Below, piece after piece: positions 1 through 6,411 of a stretch of 15,608 bases of DNA. Under the pieces are notes generated by a model. That model worked only from the letters and a program-made list of their open reading frames with translations, made no database searches and was not told the DNA's origin. The DNA comes from an uncultured Porphyromonadaceae bacterium. Lineage in GTDB: Bacteria; Bacteroidota; Bacteroidia; Bacteroidales; Muribaculaceae. Each line of letters begins with the position of its first letter. Position 1 is the first letter of the stretch. The translations under genes were made by a program, and so were the position numbers. The stretch covers positions 1 through 15,608 of the forward strand of contig USGZ01000003.1 of NCBI GenBank assembly GCA_900554265.1. The letters are read 5' to 3'.

Positions 1-527
1 TACCTTCCCGAATCGGCATCGAATACGCCAGCACCCTCTACCCGCAGCCCGAGGTCAAGGGCTTCGCGGATAACTTCCCCCTGGGTACCGAACTGGCTCA
101 GATTCACGGAGACTACCGCTTCATCGCCCCTCTGAGCCTGGCATCCGGCTCAAAAATCGTCTACACCACCACCGAGGACGGCTGGAACGACGAGGACGTA
201 GACGCAATCGCCATCAGCAGCCTCAAGGTACATGCCCGCATGAGCACGGACATCCCCGCCGAAACACGCGTGATCGTGCGGCCTGTCGACGTGCAGGGCA
301 GACGCATCCCGCTGACAAACGAAGCCGACGCCTACGCAGTCCTCCCCGCCAATGCCGCGGACTATGAGCTGAACTTCGAACTTCTGGGCGACATCCGGCA
401 CCTCGACGGCGTCTACATCGAGGCAACTGTCGACGGCTTCTCCGGCAATCCCCTGCTGCCTGCACAGACCATAAGGATTTCCGACCTGCGCGCAACCGTA
501 AGCGGCAAATATGTAAAAGAACTCTGA
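1..527 (+). CDS. C-terminal part of an unrecognised protein (5' end outside window)
   Basis: An open frame enters from the left edge (first full codon at position 3) and runs without a stop to TGA at 525-527, showing about 174 residues. I do not recognise a family. The visible part is rich in short hydrophobic/polar alternations (for example YELNFELLGDIRH and VYIEATVDGF), which suggests beta structure, and it has no membrane segment. Met at 240 is internal, because the frame continues well upstream with coding-like sequence. It ends 20 bases before the DUF5723 gene, so the two are probably cotranscribed and may both act in the cell envelope (inference). A signal peptide or lipobox cannot be checked because the N terminus is missing. 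Confidence 0.8.
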   Translation, partial: PSRIGIEYASTLYPQPEVKGFADNFPLGTELAQIHGDYRFIAPLSLASGSKIVYTTTEDGWNDEDVDAIAISSLKVHARMSTDIPAETRVIVRPVDVQGRRIPLTNEADAYAVLPANAADYELNFELLGDIRHLDGVYIEATVDGFSGNPLLPAQTIRISDLRATVSGKYVKEL

Positions 528-547
528 CCGGCAATAAACAAGAAACT

Positions 548-1912
548 ATGAACAAGCTTATCAGAAACATAGCGCTCGTTGCCGGACTGGCGGCAGCCAC
601 CTGCGCAAGCGCACAGAACACATATTCAGGATATTTCATCGACAACTATCTCTATCGCAGCGAGATGAACCCGGCCTTCGGCAACGCCGAGAACTACGTC
701 GGCTTCCCGGGCCTGGGCAACCTCAACGCAGGGATGGCCGGCAACCTCCACCTGGACAACATATTCTACAACATCGACGGGCGCACCTGCCTGTTCACCA
801 ATCCCGGCGTCAGCGCGGCGGAAGTCCTGGACGGAATCCACGACGTCAACAAGCTCGGCGTGAGCACCAAAATCGACATCATCAACGTAGGCTTCAAGGG
901 CCTCGGCGGCTACAATACCGTCGGCATCAGCGCCCGTGCCGACGTCCGCACACACATTCCCGGCAGCATCTTCAGCCTGCTCAAGGAAGGCGTCGAAAAC
1001 AAGACCTACGACATCGCCGACTTCCGCGCCAGGGGCACGGCCTTCGCCCAGATTGCCCTTAACCACAGCCACGACATCAAGGCCGTTCCGGGTCTGCGCG
1101 TCGGCGGAACCCTGAAGGTTCTCATCGGCGGCGCCCAGGTAGACGCGCGCCTGGACAAGGCCCGACTGGAGCTGCACGACGACACCTGGAACATCGTGAC
1201 CGATGCCACCATCGAGACATCAATGAAAGGTCTGAGCTACACCACCAGCTACAACGACGACGCCAGGCGCGACTACGTCGACGGCGTAGAAATCGACGGT
1301 CCCGGCCCCAACGGCTTCGGCCTCGGCTTCGACCTGGGCGCCGAGTACAAGTGGGGCGACTTCACCTTCTCCGCGGCCGTCCTGGACCTGGGCTTCATAC
1401 ACTGGAACGAGACCCGTCTGGCCGGTACCGATGGCGAGCGCATGGTGCAGACCTCACGTTATCAGTTCGGCGCCGACAGCGACACCAACGATACCGAATG
1501 GGACAACCTGAAGAACGACCTTACGGCGCTCTATCAGCTCGACGACCTCGGCGACACCGGAGGCCGCACCACGGCCCTGTCGGCAACTGTCAACGCCGGT
1601 GTGAACTACGCTCTGCCGGCATACCGCAACCTGACTTTCGGCCTGCTGAACAGCACCTACATCAACGGCCCGTACACCAGCACCGAGTTCCGCCTCTCGG
1701 CCAACGTACGCCCCGTAAAATGCCTAGCCGCAAGCGCCAACCTCGCGGCGGGCACCTACGGCGTAGGTTTCGGATGGCTCATAAACCTGAACCTCCACAA
1801 AGGATTCTCGTTCTTCGTCGGCATGGACCATACCATGGGCAAACTCGCCAAGCAGGGCGTGCCCCTGAAGTCCAACGCCAAGTTCAATCTCGGCATCGAC
1901 TTCCCCTTCTGA
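548..1912 (+). CDS. DUF5723-type outer-membrane beta-barrel protein
   Basis: 454 residues. A signal peptide is visible: positive MNKLIR, a hydrophobic stretch, then C-A-S-A with probable cleavage after Ala22, giving a mature start at QNTYSG. The mature N terminus contains the YRSEMNPAFG-type segment I associate with the Bacteroidota DUF5723 family. The rest has many short amphipathic, glycine- and aromatic-rich strands and ends in a terminal Phe (GIDFPF), as outer-membrane barrels often do. The family's role is not established. The ATG at 548 follows an AT-rich stretch (aataaacaagaaact) with no Shine-Dalgarno sequence, as is usual in Bacteroidota. It lies 20 bases after the preceding gene, probably in one operon, and faces tpx with a 12-base gap. 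The family call is from memory of the motif; the barrel and export calls are firmer. Confidence 0.75.
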   Translation: MNKLIRNIALVAGLAAATCASAQNTYSGYFIDNYLYRSEMNPAFGNAENYVGFPGLGNLNAGMAGNLHLDNIFYNIDGRTCLFTNPGVSAAEVLDGIHDVNKLGVSTKIDIINVGFKGLGGYNTVGISARADVRTHIPGSIFSLLKEGVENKTYDIADFRARGTAFAQIALNHSHDIKAVPGLRVGGTLKVLIGGAQVDARLDKARLELHDDTWNIVTDATIETSMKGLSYTTSYNDDARRDYVDGVEIDGPGPNGFGLGFDLGAEYKWGDFTFSAAVLDLGFIHWNETRLAGTDGERMVQTSRYQFGADSDTNDTEWDNLKNDLTALYQLDDLGDTGGRTTALSATVNAGVNYALPAYRNLTFGLLNSTYINGPYTSTEFRLSANVRPVKCLAASANLAAGTYGVGFGWLINLNLHKGFSFFVGMDHTMGKLAKQGVPLKSNAKFNLGIDFPF

Positions 1913-1933
1913 GGAAATCGCACGCTATTTCCT
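1912..1933. terminator. Hairpin over two facing stop codons, probable bidirectional terminator
   Basis: AGGAAAT (1912-1918) and ATTTCCT (1927-1933) are perfect inverse complements around an 8-base loop. The left arm starts on the last base of the DUF5723 stop codon, and the right arm overlaps the tpx stop codon (TAG, read on the minus strand at 1927-1925). The A/T-rich arms give T-rich sequence at the 3' side in both directions, but no long U-run follows. The position between convergent genes is the main argument. Confidence 0.5.
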
Positions 1934-2428
1934 AAGCACCGAGAGTGCTGCCTTATAGTCCGGCTCGTGGGTGATTTCATCCACGAGCTGCGCGTATATT
2001 ATGCGGAAGTTCTCGTCGGTGACGATTACGGCGCGCGCCAGCAGACCTGCGAGCGGACCGTCGACTATCTGCAGCCCGTACTCCTGCGAGAATGTCGAGG
2101 AGCGGAAAGCGGAAGCGACAATCACGTTGTCGATGCCCTCGGCGGTGCAGAAGCGTTTCTGCGCGAAAGGCAGGTCCATGCTTACGCATATCACCTGGGT
2201 GTTCTCCAGGGACGCGGCCTCCTGGTTGAAGCGCCGCACGCTCAGGGCGCAGACAGAAGTGTCCAGGCTCGGGAAGATGTTGAGGACTATTCTCTTGCCC
2301 TTGAAATCGATGCAGCGGATGTCCTTGAGGTCGGAAGTCACCAGACTGAAACACGGGGCCTTGGTCCCGACGGCGGGAATGTTGCCGTAAGTATGGCAGG
2401 CGTTGCCCTGAAAATAAATAGTTTCCAT
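1925..2428 (-). CDS. tpx: Thiol peroxidase (Tpx, atypical 2-Cys peroxiredoxin)
   Basis: 167 residues, the usual Tpx length. It reduces H2O2 and organic hydroperoxides at a peroxidatic cysteine, with electrons normally from thioredoxin, and normally acts in the cytoplasm or periplasm depending on export. The family signature FPSLDTSVCALSVRRFN is present, with the active-site Thr57, Cys60 and a later Arg132. The resolving Cys94 sits in KRFCTAEGI, the Tpx spacing. No signal peptide is visible, so it is probably cytoplasmic. The start at 2428 gives a normal N terminus. The gene follows the secreted thioredoxin-fold gene by 26 bases on the same strand, so the two are probably cotranscribed, and it converges on the DUF5723 gene. 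All catalytic residues I can check are intact. Confidence 0.93.
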   Translation of the reverse strand: METIYFQGNACHTYGNIPAVGTKAPCFSLVTSDLKDIRCIDFKGKRIVLNIFPSLDTSVCALSVRRFNQEAASLENTQVICVSMDLPFAQKRFCTAEGIDNVIVASAFRSSTFSQEYGLQIVDGPLAGLLARAVIVTDENFRIIYAQLVDEITHEPDYKAALSVLRK

Positions 2429-2454
2429 TTATATATTATATTGCTGTTACAGAT

Positions 2455-3666
2455 TCAGCGGCGCCCGGATGCAAGCGTCGTTTTCTCTATAACGTCCAAG
2501 CCGAGGTCTTGGTTGACCCCGCGCGTAAAATCCTCGAGGCGTCCGTCCGGAGCGACGTAGAGAAGCACCGGCGTAACGGAACCTACTCCGCAGTCGCGGG
2601 CCAGGGAACCGGCATTGAGGAGGGCTGTCTCTGACGGTCCGAGGGGCAGCACGAGCTCGTCGACGTCCTCATGGCGCTTGTCCAGGAAAGCCCAAACGAC
2701 TTCCACGTTCATCGGCATCATCCCCGCTGCGGAACGCACACTCCGGATTACCTCGGGTGTGCTGCCTACCGAGCTCTCCAGCACGACGTATATCACCGGA
2801 GAAGCGTTCTCCTGGCCTTTGAGGCGGGTGTAGCGTCCTCCGTCGAGGGTAGGCAGAGCTATGCGGGGCATCGGCTTGCCGACGAGTTCCTCGAGAGAGA
2901 AACTGCTCTGGCGGAAGCGCTGCATGACCTCGGATTCCTCCGCCAGTAAGGTCTCCATATCCATGGGACAAGCTTCGGAGGCCAGACGGGCGCGACGGAA
3001 CTCGACCGTCACGCTTTGCTCGCCGAGCTGGCCCGGATTATTCTCAAGGCTGATTTTCAGCGGCATGTATGTATCCTGGTCCAGCAGATATGTGAACTCG
3101 AGGGCATCGTAGCCGGAAACACGGCGCACGCCCTGGACGCGCAAGGCCTTGCGGCCGCCATGATTGATATTGTCGCGGATCTCATAGCGGTAGCTCATAT
3201 CGGAATCCATTGCCGCGAAGGTGCGTCCGAGCATCTGGGGCAGCAGGTCCGCGAACTGGGCGCGGTTCTGGACGCCGTCGGCAGTACGGCCTCCGGGCGT
3301 GAATGTCTGGGGCTCGCGCGAGAAGTGGTATTCCTGAAGGCGGTCGTTGTGGTATCGGAAATGGTCGCCTCCGAAGTATGCCGAAAAGCCCCGGGTCAAG
3401 CCCGAAGGGGTCGGAAGAGTCCAGCGGATAAAGTAGGTGCAGCCGGCGAGCGTGTCGGCGGCGGCGGCGGAGCTCTCGAGCGACACCGTATAGGCTATCG
3501 GGTCCGAAAAATTGGGCAGGAGGATTTCGTAGGTGCAGGTGTCCGCATAGCAGGGCGTCGACACAAGGCGTTCGGCTATCTGCCGGAGGGCAGGGACGGC
3601 AAAAGCGGGGAAACTGGCGGCGCATGCGGCCATGACTATGAGACTGCGGATAAAACTGGCTTGCAT
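2455..3666 (-). CDS. Secreted protein with a cysteine-less thioredoxin-like (TlpA/AhpC-type) C-terminal domain
   Basis: 403 residues. A signal peptide (MQASFIRSLIVMAACAASFPAFA) is probably cut after Ala23, so the protein is likely periplasmic. Residues about 30-240 form an unrecognised, strand-rich domain; a LolA-like half-barrel is possible but unproven. From about 260 the pattern is thioredoxin-like: GKPMPRIALPTLDG (as at the start of TlpA/AhpC domains), a hydrophobic strand VIYVVLE, then the position where WCGPC is expected, and later TPVLLYVAPDGRL with a candidate cis-proline Pro366. In place of CxxC the sequence reads V300-G-S-T303, so it cannot do dithiol exchange at that site. It may act as a binding or chaperone domain (inference). 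It lies upstream of tpx on the same strand with a 26-base gap. Confidence 0.75.
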   Translation of the reverse strand: MQASFIRSLIVMAACAASFPAFAVPALRQIAERLVSTPCYADTCTYEILLPNFSDPIAYTVSLESSAAAADTLAGCTYFIRWTLPTPSGLTRGFSAYFGGDHFRYHNDRLQEYHFSREPQTFTPGGRTADGVQNRAQFADLLPQMLGRTFAAMDSDMSYRYEIRDNINHGGRKALRVQGVRRVSGYDALEFTYLLDQDTYMPLKISLENNPGQLGEQSVTVEFRRARLASEACPMDMETLLAEESEVMQRFRQSSFSLEELVGKPMPRIALPTLDGGRYTRLKGQENASPVIYVVLESSVGSTPEVIRSVRSAAGMMPMNVEVVWAFLDKRHEDVDELVLPLGPSETALLNAGSLARDCGVGSVTPVLLYVAPDGRLEDFTRGVNQDLGLDVIEKTTLASGRR

Positions 3667-3696
3667 AAGGTGATGGACTTGTATAACATGTTCGCT

Positions 3697-3715
3697 GCCG
3701 AGGCATTGCTTCGGC
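3697..3715. other. Hairpin in the gap before the secreted thioredoxin-fold gene
   Basis: GCCGAGGC (3697-3704) pairs with GCTTCGGC (3708-3715) across a 3-base loop, with one G-T wobble when read as + strand RNA; on the minus strand that pair is an A-C mismatch. The gap 3667-3795 separates the histidine kinase end from the 2455-3666 gene. The hairpin could belong to the 5' leader of that gene or to the kinase terminator, but no U-run follows it on the minus strand. I found no clear TAnnTTTG promoter in this gap. Confidence 0.25.
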
Positions 3716-3795
3716 GGTCTATAGTATTATAATGTACACGGTGCCTGAAAAGTTCCCGCGGCAGGAAATTTTATCCCGGACGGCAAGGAGGATGT

Positions 3796-5211
3796 TCAGC
3801 CTTTCTGCAGGGTGAATGTAAATGCCAGACCTCCCGTCGGACGGTTGGCTACGGAAATCTTGCCTCCGTGGGCGAGGATGGTGCTCTGAACGATGGGCAG
3901 TCCCAGGCCCGTGCCGCCGGACTTGCGTGCGCGGCCGGAATCCACGCGGTAGAAACGCTCGAACAGGTGCGGGATATGTTCCTCGCTGACGCCTTTGCCG
4001 TCGTCGCGAAAAACGAATTCATAGAAACTTGCGTCCTGCCCGATGTAGAGCAGCTCGCATACGGTACCCTTGGAATAGGCCGCCGCATTGCGCGCAAGGT
4101 TCATGAGCATTCCGTTCAGCAGATTGTAGTTTCCCTTGACCTTGCAGTCCAGAGGCACGTCGTAGCGGAATTCCATATTCCCGAGCACGCCGGACTCTTC
4201 GATGTCGTTGGCAAGATTGAACGCTATGTCGTGGAAATCGAGTTCCTCGGTGCTTATCATTTCCGCACCGTCCTCGAGGCGTGTGATTGCCGAGACGTCG
4301 CTGATCAGGCTCACGAGCCTGTTGGCATGCTCGAGCGCCTTGCGGATGAAGTGATTGCGTGTGTCGGCGTCCATGTCCGGATTCTCGAGTATGGTATCGA
4401 GGTAGCCCTTGATCACACCGATCGGGGTCCTGAGCTCGTGGTTGATGTTGGAACTCATCTGGCGCTTGGCCTTGGCCTTCTCCTCGATTGCGTGGAGAGC
4501 GACGGCATGCTCCCTGCGCTGGCGTTCCATGGCCTGGGTGCGGGCGTTGAAGAGCGTCACAATCTGCCGGTTGATGTCGCCGAGTTCGTCGTGGGGGAAG
4601 TCCTCGGGCGGCAGGAAGCCGTCGGCCTTGACGGCCTGGTTTGCTACCGAACGGAGCAACTTGATGTTGCGGGTAAAGTGCCGCGAGGCCAGATATGCCA
4701 TCAGCGTGAGAAAAACAGCCAGTATGAACAGTGCCACGAAAAGCCTTATTCCCGGGTCGAGCGACTTCTCGAGCTGGTTGTCCATCGGCAGGAATGTATA
4801 GACGGCGAAACGATGGTCGGCGGAGCGCTTGATGCGGTAGAAATACTCCCTGTCGCGGGAGTTGCTGAAGAAGGCGTTGGTGTTGTGACCGTACGATTCC
4901 GTGGTCACACCGCCGGTCTGGGCCGCCTCCTCGGGGGTCAGGATAATGGGGTCGCCGTAGCTGAGTTCCAGCTGCCCATCCTTGTAGACGGAAATGCGGA
5001 TTGCATCGAAGGTAGGGTTGTCGCGGTAATAATTGTAGATGAAGGTAAGATAGGCGCGCAGGCCGCTCAGGGGCATCGGACCCTCGTAATAGTTTATTAC
5101 GCGCGAGTTAATCTGGTCCAGCTGCGCCTGGATACGGTCGATGTTGGACTGGCGGTTGGTGTAGAAAGCCCAGAGGCCCATGGTCAGCAGAGCCAGCCAC
5201 ATGCCTATCAC
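3796..5211 (-). CDS. Sensor histidine kinase of a two-component system
   Basis: 471 residues from the GTG at 5211. The layout is TM1 at about 1-17, an extracytoplasmic sensor region at about 18-155, and TM2 at about 157-176 (FVALFILAVFLTLMAYL). A HAMP-like linker follows, then the DHp domain with the phospho-acceptor box NHELRTP (His258). The ATP-binding domain has an N box (NLARNA, Asn375), G1 DDGKG (403-407), F box FERFYR and G2 GGTGLG (432-437), all intact. It autophosphorylates His258 and should pass phosphate to the regulator encoded 28 bases upstream. The start is uncertain: TM1 is short and lacks N-terminal positive charge. An in-frame TGA at 5232-5230 precedes KLFFPLV, and a single-base indel there would give a natural MKLFFPL start. 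The signal sensed is unknown. Confidence 0.93.
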   Translation of the reverse strand: MIGMWLALLTMGLWAFYTNRQSNIDRIQAQLDQINSRVINYYEGPMPLSGLRAYLTFIYNYYRDNPTFDAIRISVYKDGQLELSYGDPIILTPEEAAQTGGVTTESYGHNTNAFFSNSRDREYFYRIKRSADHRFAVYTFLPMDNQLEKSLDPGIRLFVALFILAVFLTLMAYLASRHFTRNIKLLRSVANQAVKADGFLPPEDFPHDELGDINRQIVTLFNARTQAMERQRREHAVALHAIEEKAKAKRQMSSNINHELRTPIGVIKGYLDTILENPDMDADTRNHFIRKALEHANRLVSLISDVSAITRLEDGAEMISTEELDFHDIAFNLANDIEESGVLGNMEFRYDVPLDCKVKGNYNLLNGMLMNLARNAAAYSKGTVCELLYIGQDASFYEFVFRDDGKGVSEEHIPHLFERFYRVDSGRARKSGGTGLGLPIVQSTILAHGGKISVANRPTGGLAFTFTLQKG

Positions 5212-5239
5212 CAGCGGGAAGAACAGCTTTCACTGATAA

Positions 5240-5959
5240 CTAATCCCTTTCCTTAAACCCATAGCCGAAGCCCTGGCGGGTTATGATATACTTGTCGTAC
5301 TTTCCGAGTTTCTTGCGCAGGCGGGTGATGTTGGTGTCGATGGTGCGTTCGGAAACAACGACATCGTCGCCCCATACGTTCTTCATGATTTCCTCGCGGG
5401 AGTGGATGCGGTTGCAGTGAGTAAGGAAGAACAGCAGGATATCGAACTCGGTGCGGGTAAGGGTTATGGGTTCGCCGTCGACGTAGCATTCCTTGTCGTT
5501 GCGGTCGATGCGGAGGCCCTTGAAGGTCACGTCGCTCTCGTAGAGGCTGTCTTTCTCGGCGGGAGCGCTTTCGGCACGCTTGTCGCCGCGGCCCGTACGA
5601 CGCAGGATAGCCCGGACGCGCGCTATGACCTCTCCGATAACGAAAGGCTTGGTCACGTAGTCGTCCGCACCGATGTTCAGGCCCTTGACCACGGCGTCCT
5701 CATCGTTGAGCGCGGAGCAGAAGAGAATGGGTTTTTCCTCGGTGTCGGTAACGTTGCGTATTCTTTTGGCGAAATCGAATCCGGATAGCTGGTCCATCAT
5801 GATGTCGACCATGAACATGTCATATTGCGGCAAATCCATGTCCAGGGCCTCCTCGGCGCTGTATGCGCAGTCTACCTCGTATCCCTCTTTCTCAAGATTG
5901 AATTTGAGAATTTCACATACGGCTTCTTCGTCGTCAATAACTAATATCCTTGTACTCAT
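5240..5959 (-). CDS. OmpR/PhoB-family response regulator
   Basis: 239 residues. The receiver domain (1-120) has the acidic pair Asp9/Asp10, phospho-acceptor Asp52 in MFMVDIMM, Ser82 and Lys104 in the YVTKPF loop. A charged linker (about 123-145) leads to a winged-helix DNA-binding domain with the typical TRTEFDILLFFL, ERTIDTNITRLRKKLG and the C-terminal GFGYGF hairpin. It is the first gene of the regulator-kinase pair and is transcribed away from the porin/MFS/hydrolase cluster. Regulation of that cluster is therefore plausible by position, though not shown. The ATG at 5959 gives a canonical N terminus MSTRILVIDDEE. Confidence 0.95.
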   Translation of the reverse strand: MSTRILVIDDEEAVCEILKFNLEKEGYEVDCAYSAEEALDMDLPQYDMFMVDIMMDQLSGFDFAKRIRNVTDTEEKPILFCSALNDEDAVVKGLNIGADDYVTKPFVIGEVIARVRAILRRTGRGDKRAESAPAEKDSLYESDVTFKGLRIDRNDKECYVDGEPITLTRTEFDILLFFLTHCNRIHSREEIMKNVWGDDVVVSERTIDTNITRLRKKLGKYDKYIITRQGFGYGFKERD

Positions 5960-6064
5960 GTCTTTATAGCAAAATCGGGCCGCCGGACCCTTTCGGGACT
6001 ATGGCGGCTGACGGTCGGTTTATCTTTTGTGGCTTAAAATTACGAATTTTTCGGCTTCCGATAG

Positions 6065-6080
6065 GGTTAATGTATGTTAA
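6065..6080 (+). promoter_or_regulatory. Candidate direct-repeat operator (GGTTAA-N4-TGTTAA)
   Basis: GGTTAA at 6065-6070 and TGTTAA at 6075-6080 are a tandem repeat with a 10-base period. OmpR/PhoB-family regulators bind tandem half-sites on one helix face, usually about 10-11 bases apart. A third GGTTAA occurs at 6187-6192. The site lies about 105 bases upstream of the response-regulator start, between the divergent genes. Repeats this short can arise by chance in an AT-rich region. Confidence 0.25.
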
Positions 6081-6151
6081 ATCGCACTCCTGGAGCCTTC
6101 TCGCCGCGAACATTCGGGGCCGAACCGCTGTTCCCATATCAAACGCATACT

Positions 6152-6184
6152 TTTGCACTGTGTTTTTTCATGGTATTAGATTTT
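6152..6184 (+). promoter_or_regulatory. Candidate Bacteroides-type promoter for the porin cluster
   Basis: TTTG at 6152-6155 is followed after 21 bases by TAGATTTT at 6177-6184. The Bacteroidota housekeeping consensus is TTTG near -33 and TAnnTTTG near -7, so this matches with one mismatch in the -7 element. A perfect TAnnTTTG (TACTTTTG) also occurs at 6148-6155 but has no TTTG at the right distance upstream. Either choice implies a 5' leader of more than 200 bases before the porin ATG at 6412. Confidence 0.35.
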
Positions 6185-6199
6185 AAGGTTAAAGATTGT

Positions 6200-6240
6200 C
6201 GGGTGTCGCGAGACAGCCGATTTCTTTTTATACGGACACC
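6200..6240 (+). promoter_or_regulatory. Possible leader hairpin with mutually exclusive partner
   Basis: CGG-g-TGTC (6200-6207) can pair with GACA-g-CCG (6212-6219) around a GCGA tetraloop of the GNRA type. T-rich sequence follows at 6221-6229 (tttcttttt), which resembles an intrinsic terminator. GGTGTC (6202-6207) is also perfectly complementary to GACACC (6235-6240), so the two structures exclude each other. This is the geometry expected of an attenuator, but it is read by eye and not folded. Confidence 0.3.
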
Positions 6241-6411
6241 GGAAAACATATCGGGAGAAAGAATATGGAATTCACGAACACTTTCAAAAATTCAATGTTA
6301 TTAAATTATTAATACTTAATTCCGTGTCGACAGGGGATGTTCCGGGATATCCATGCGCGCCATGCCGATAAGGATAACAGTCAACAATTAATGAGACCAT
6401 AAGCTCAAATT

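Larger units (their letters stand above)
5960..6411. other. Divergent intergenic region between response regulator and porin
   Basis: This 452-base region lies between two divergent starts and is clearly more AT-rich in its middle and right parts than the flanking genes. Short open frames exist on both strands but none looks coding. It contains a direct repeat at 6065-6080, a candidate + strand promoter at 6152-6184, a hairpin with a competing partner at 6200-6240, and a very AT-rich stretch around 6290-6320. I found no clean TAnnTTTG match for the minus-strand regulator. No tRNA or known riboswitch was recognised. Confidence 0.7.

Noticed and set aside
6148..6155. Perfect TAnnTTTG (TACTTTTG) as the porin promoter
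   Set aside because: No TTTG lies at the right distance upstream. The TTTG inside it fits better as the -33 element for TAGATTTT at 6177-6184. It is kept only as an alternative.
5950..6186. Small open frames in the divergent region on both strands (up to about 78 codons)
   Set aside because: Their composition is not coding-like, there are no domain or membrane features, and they overlap each other and the proposed promoter.
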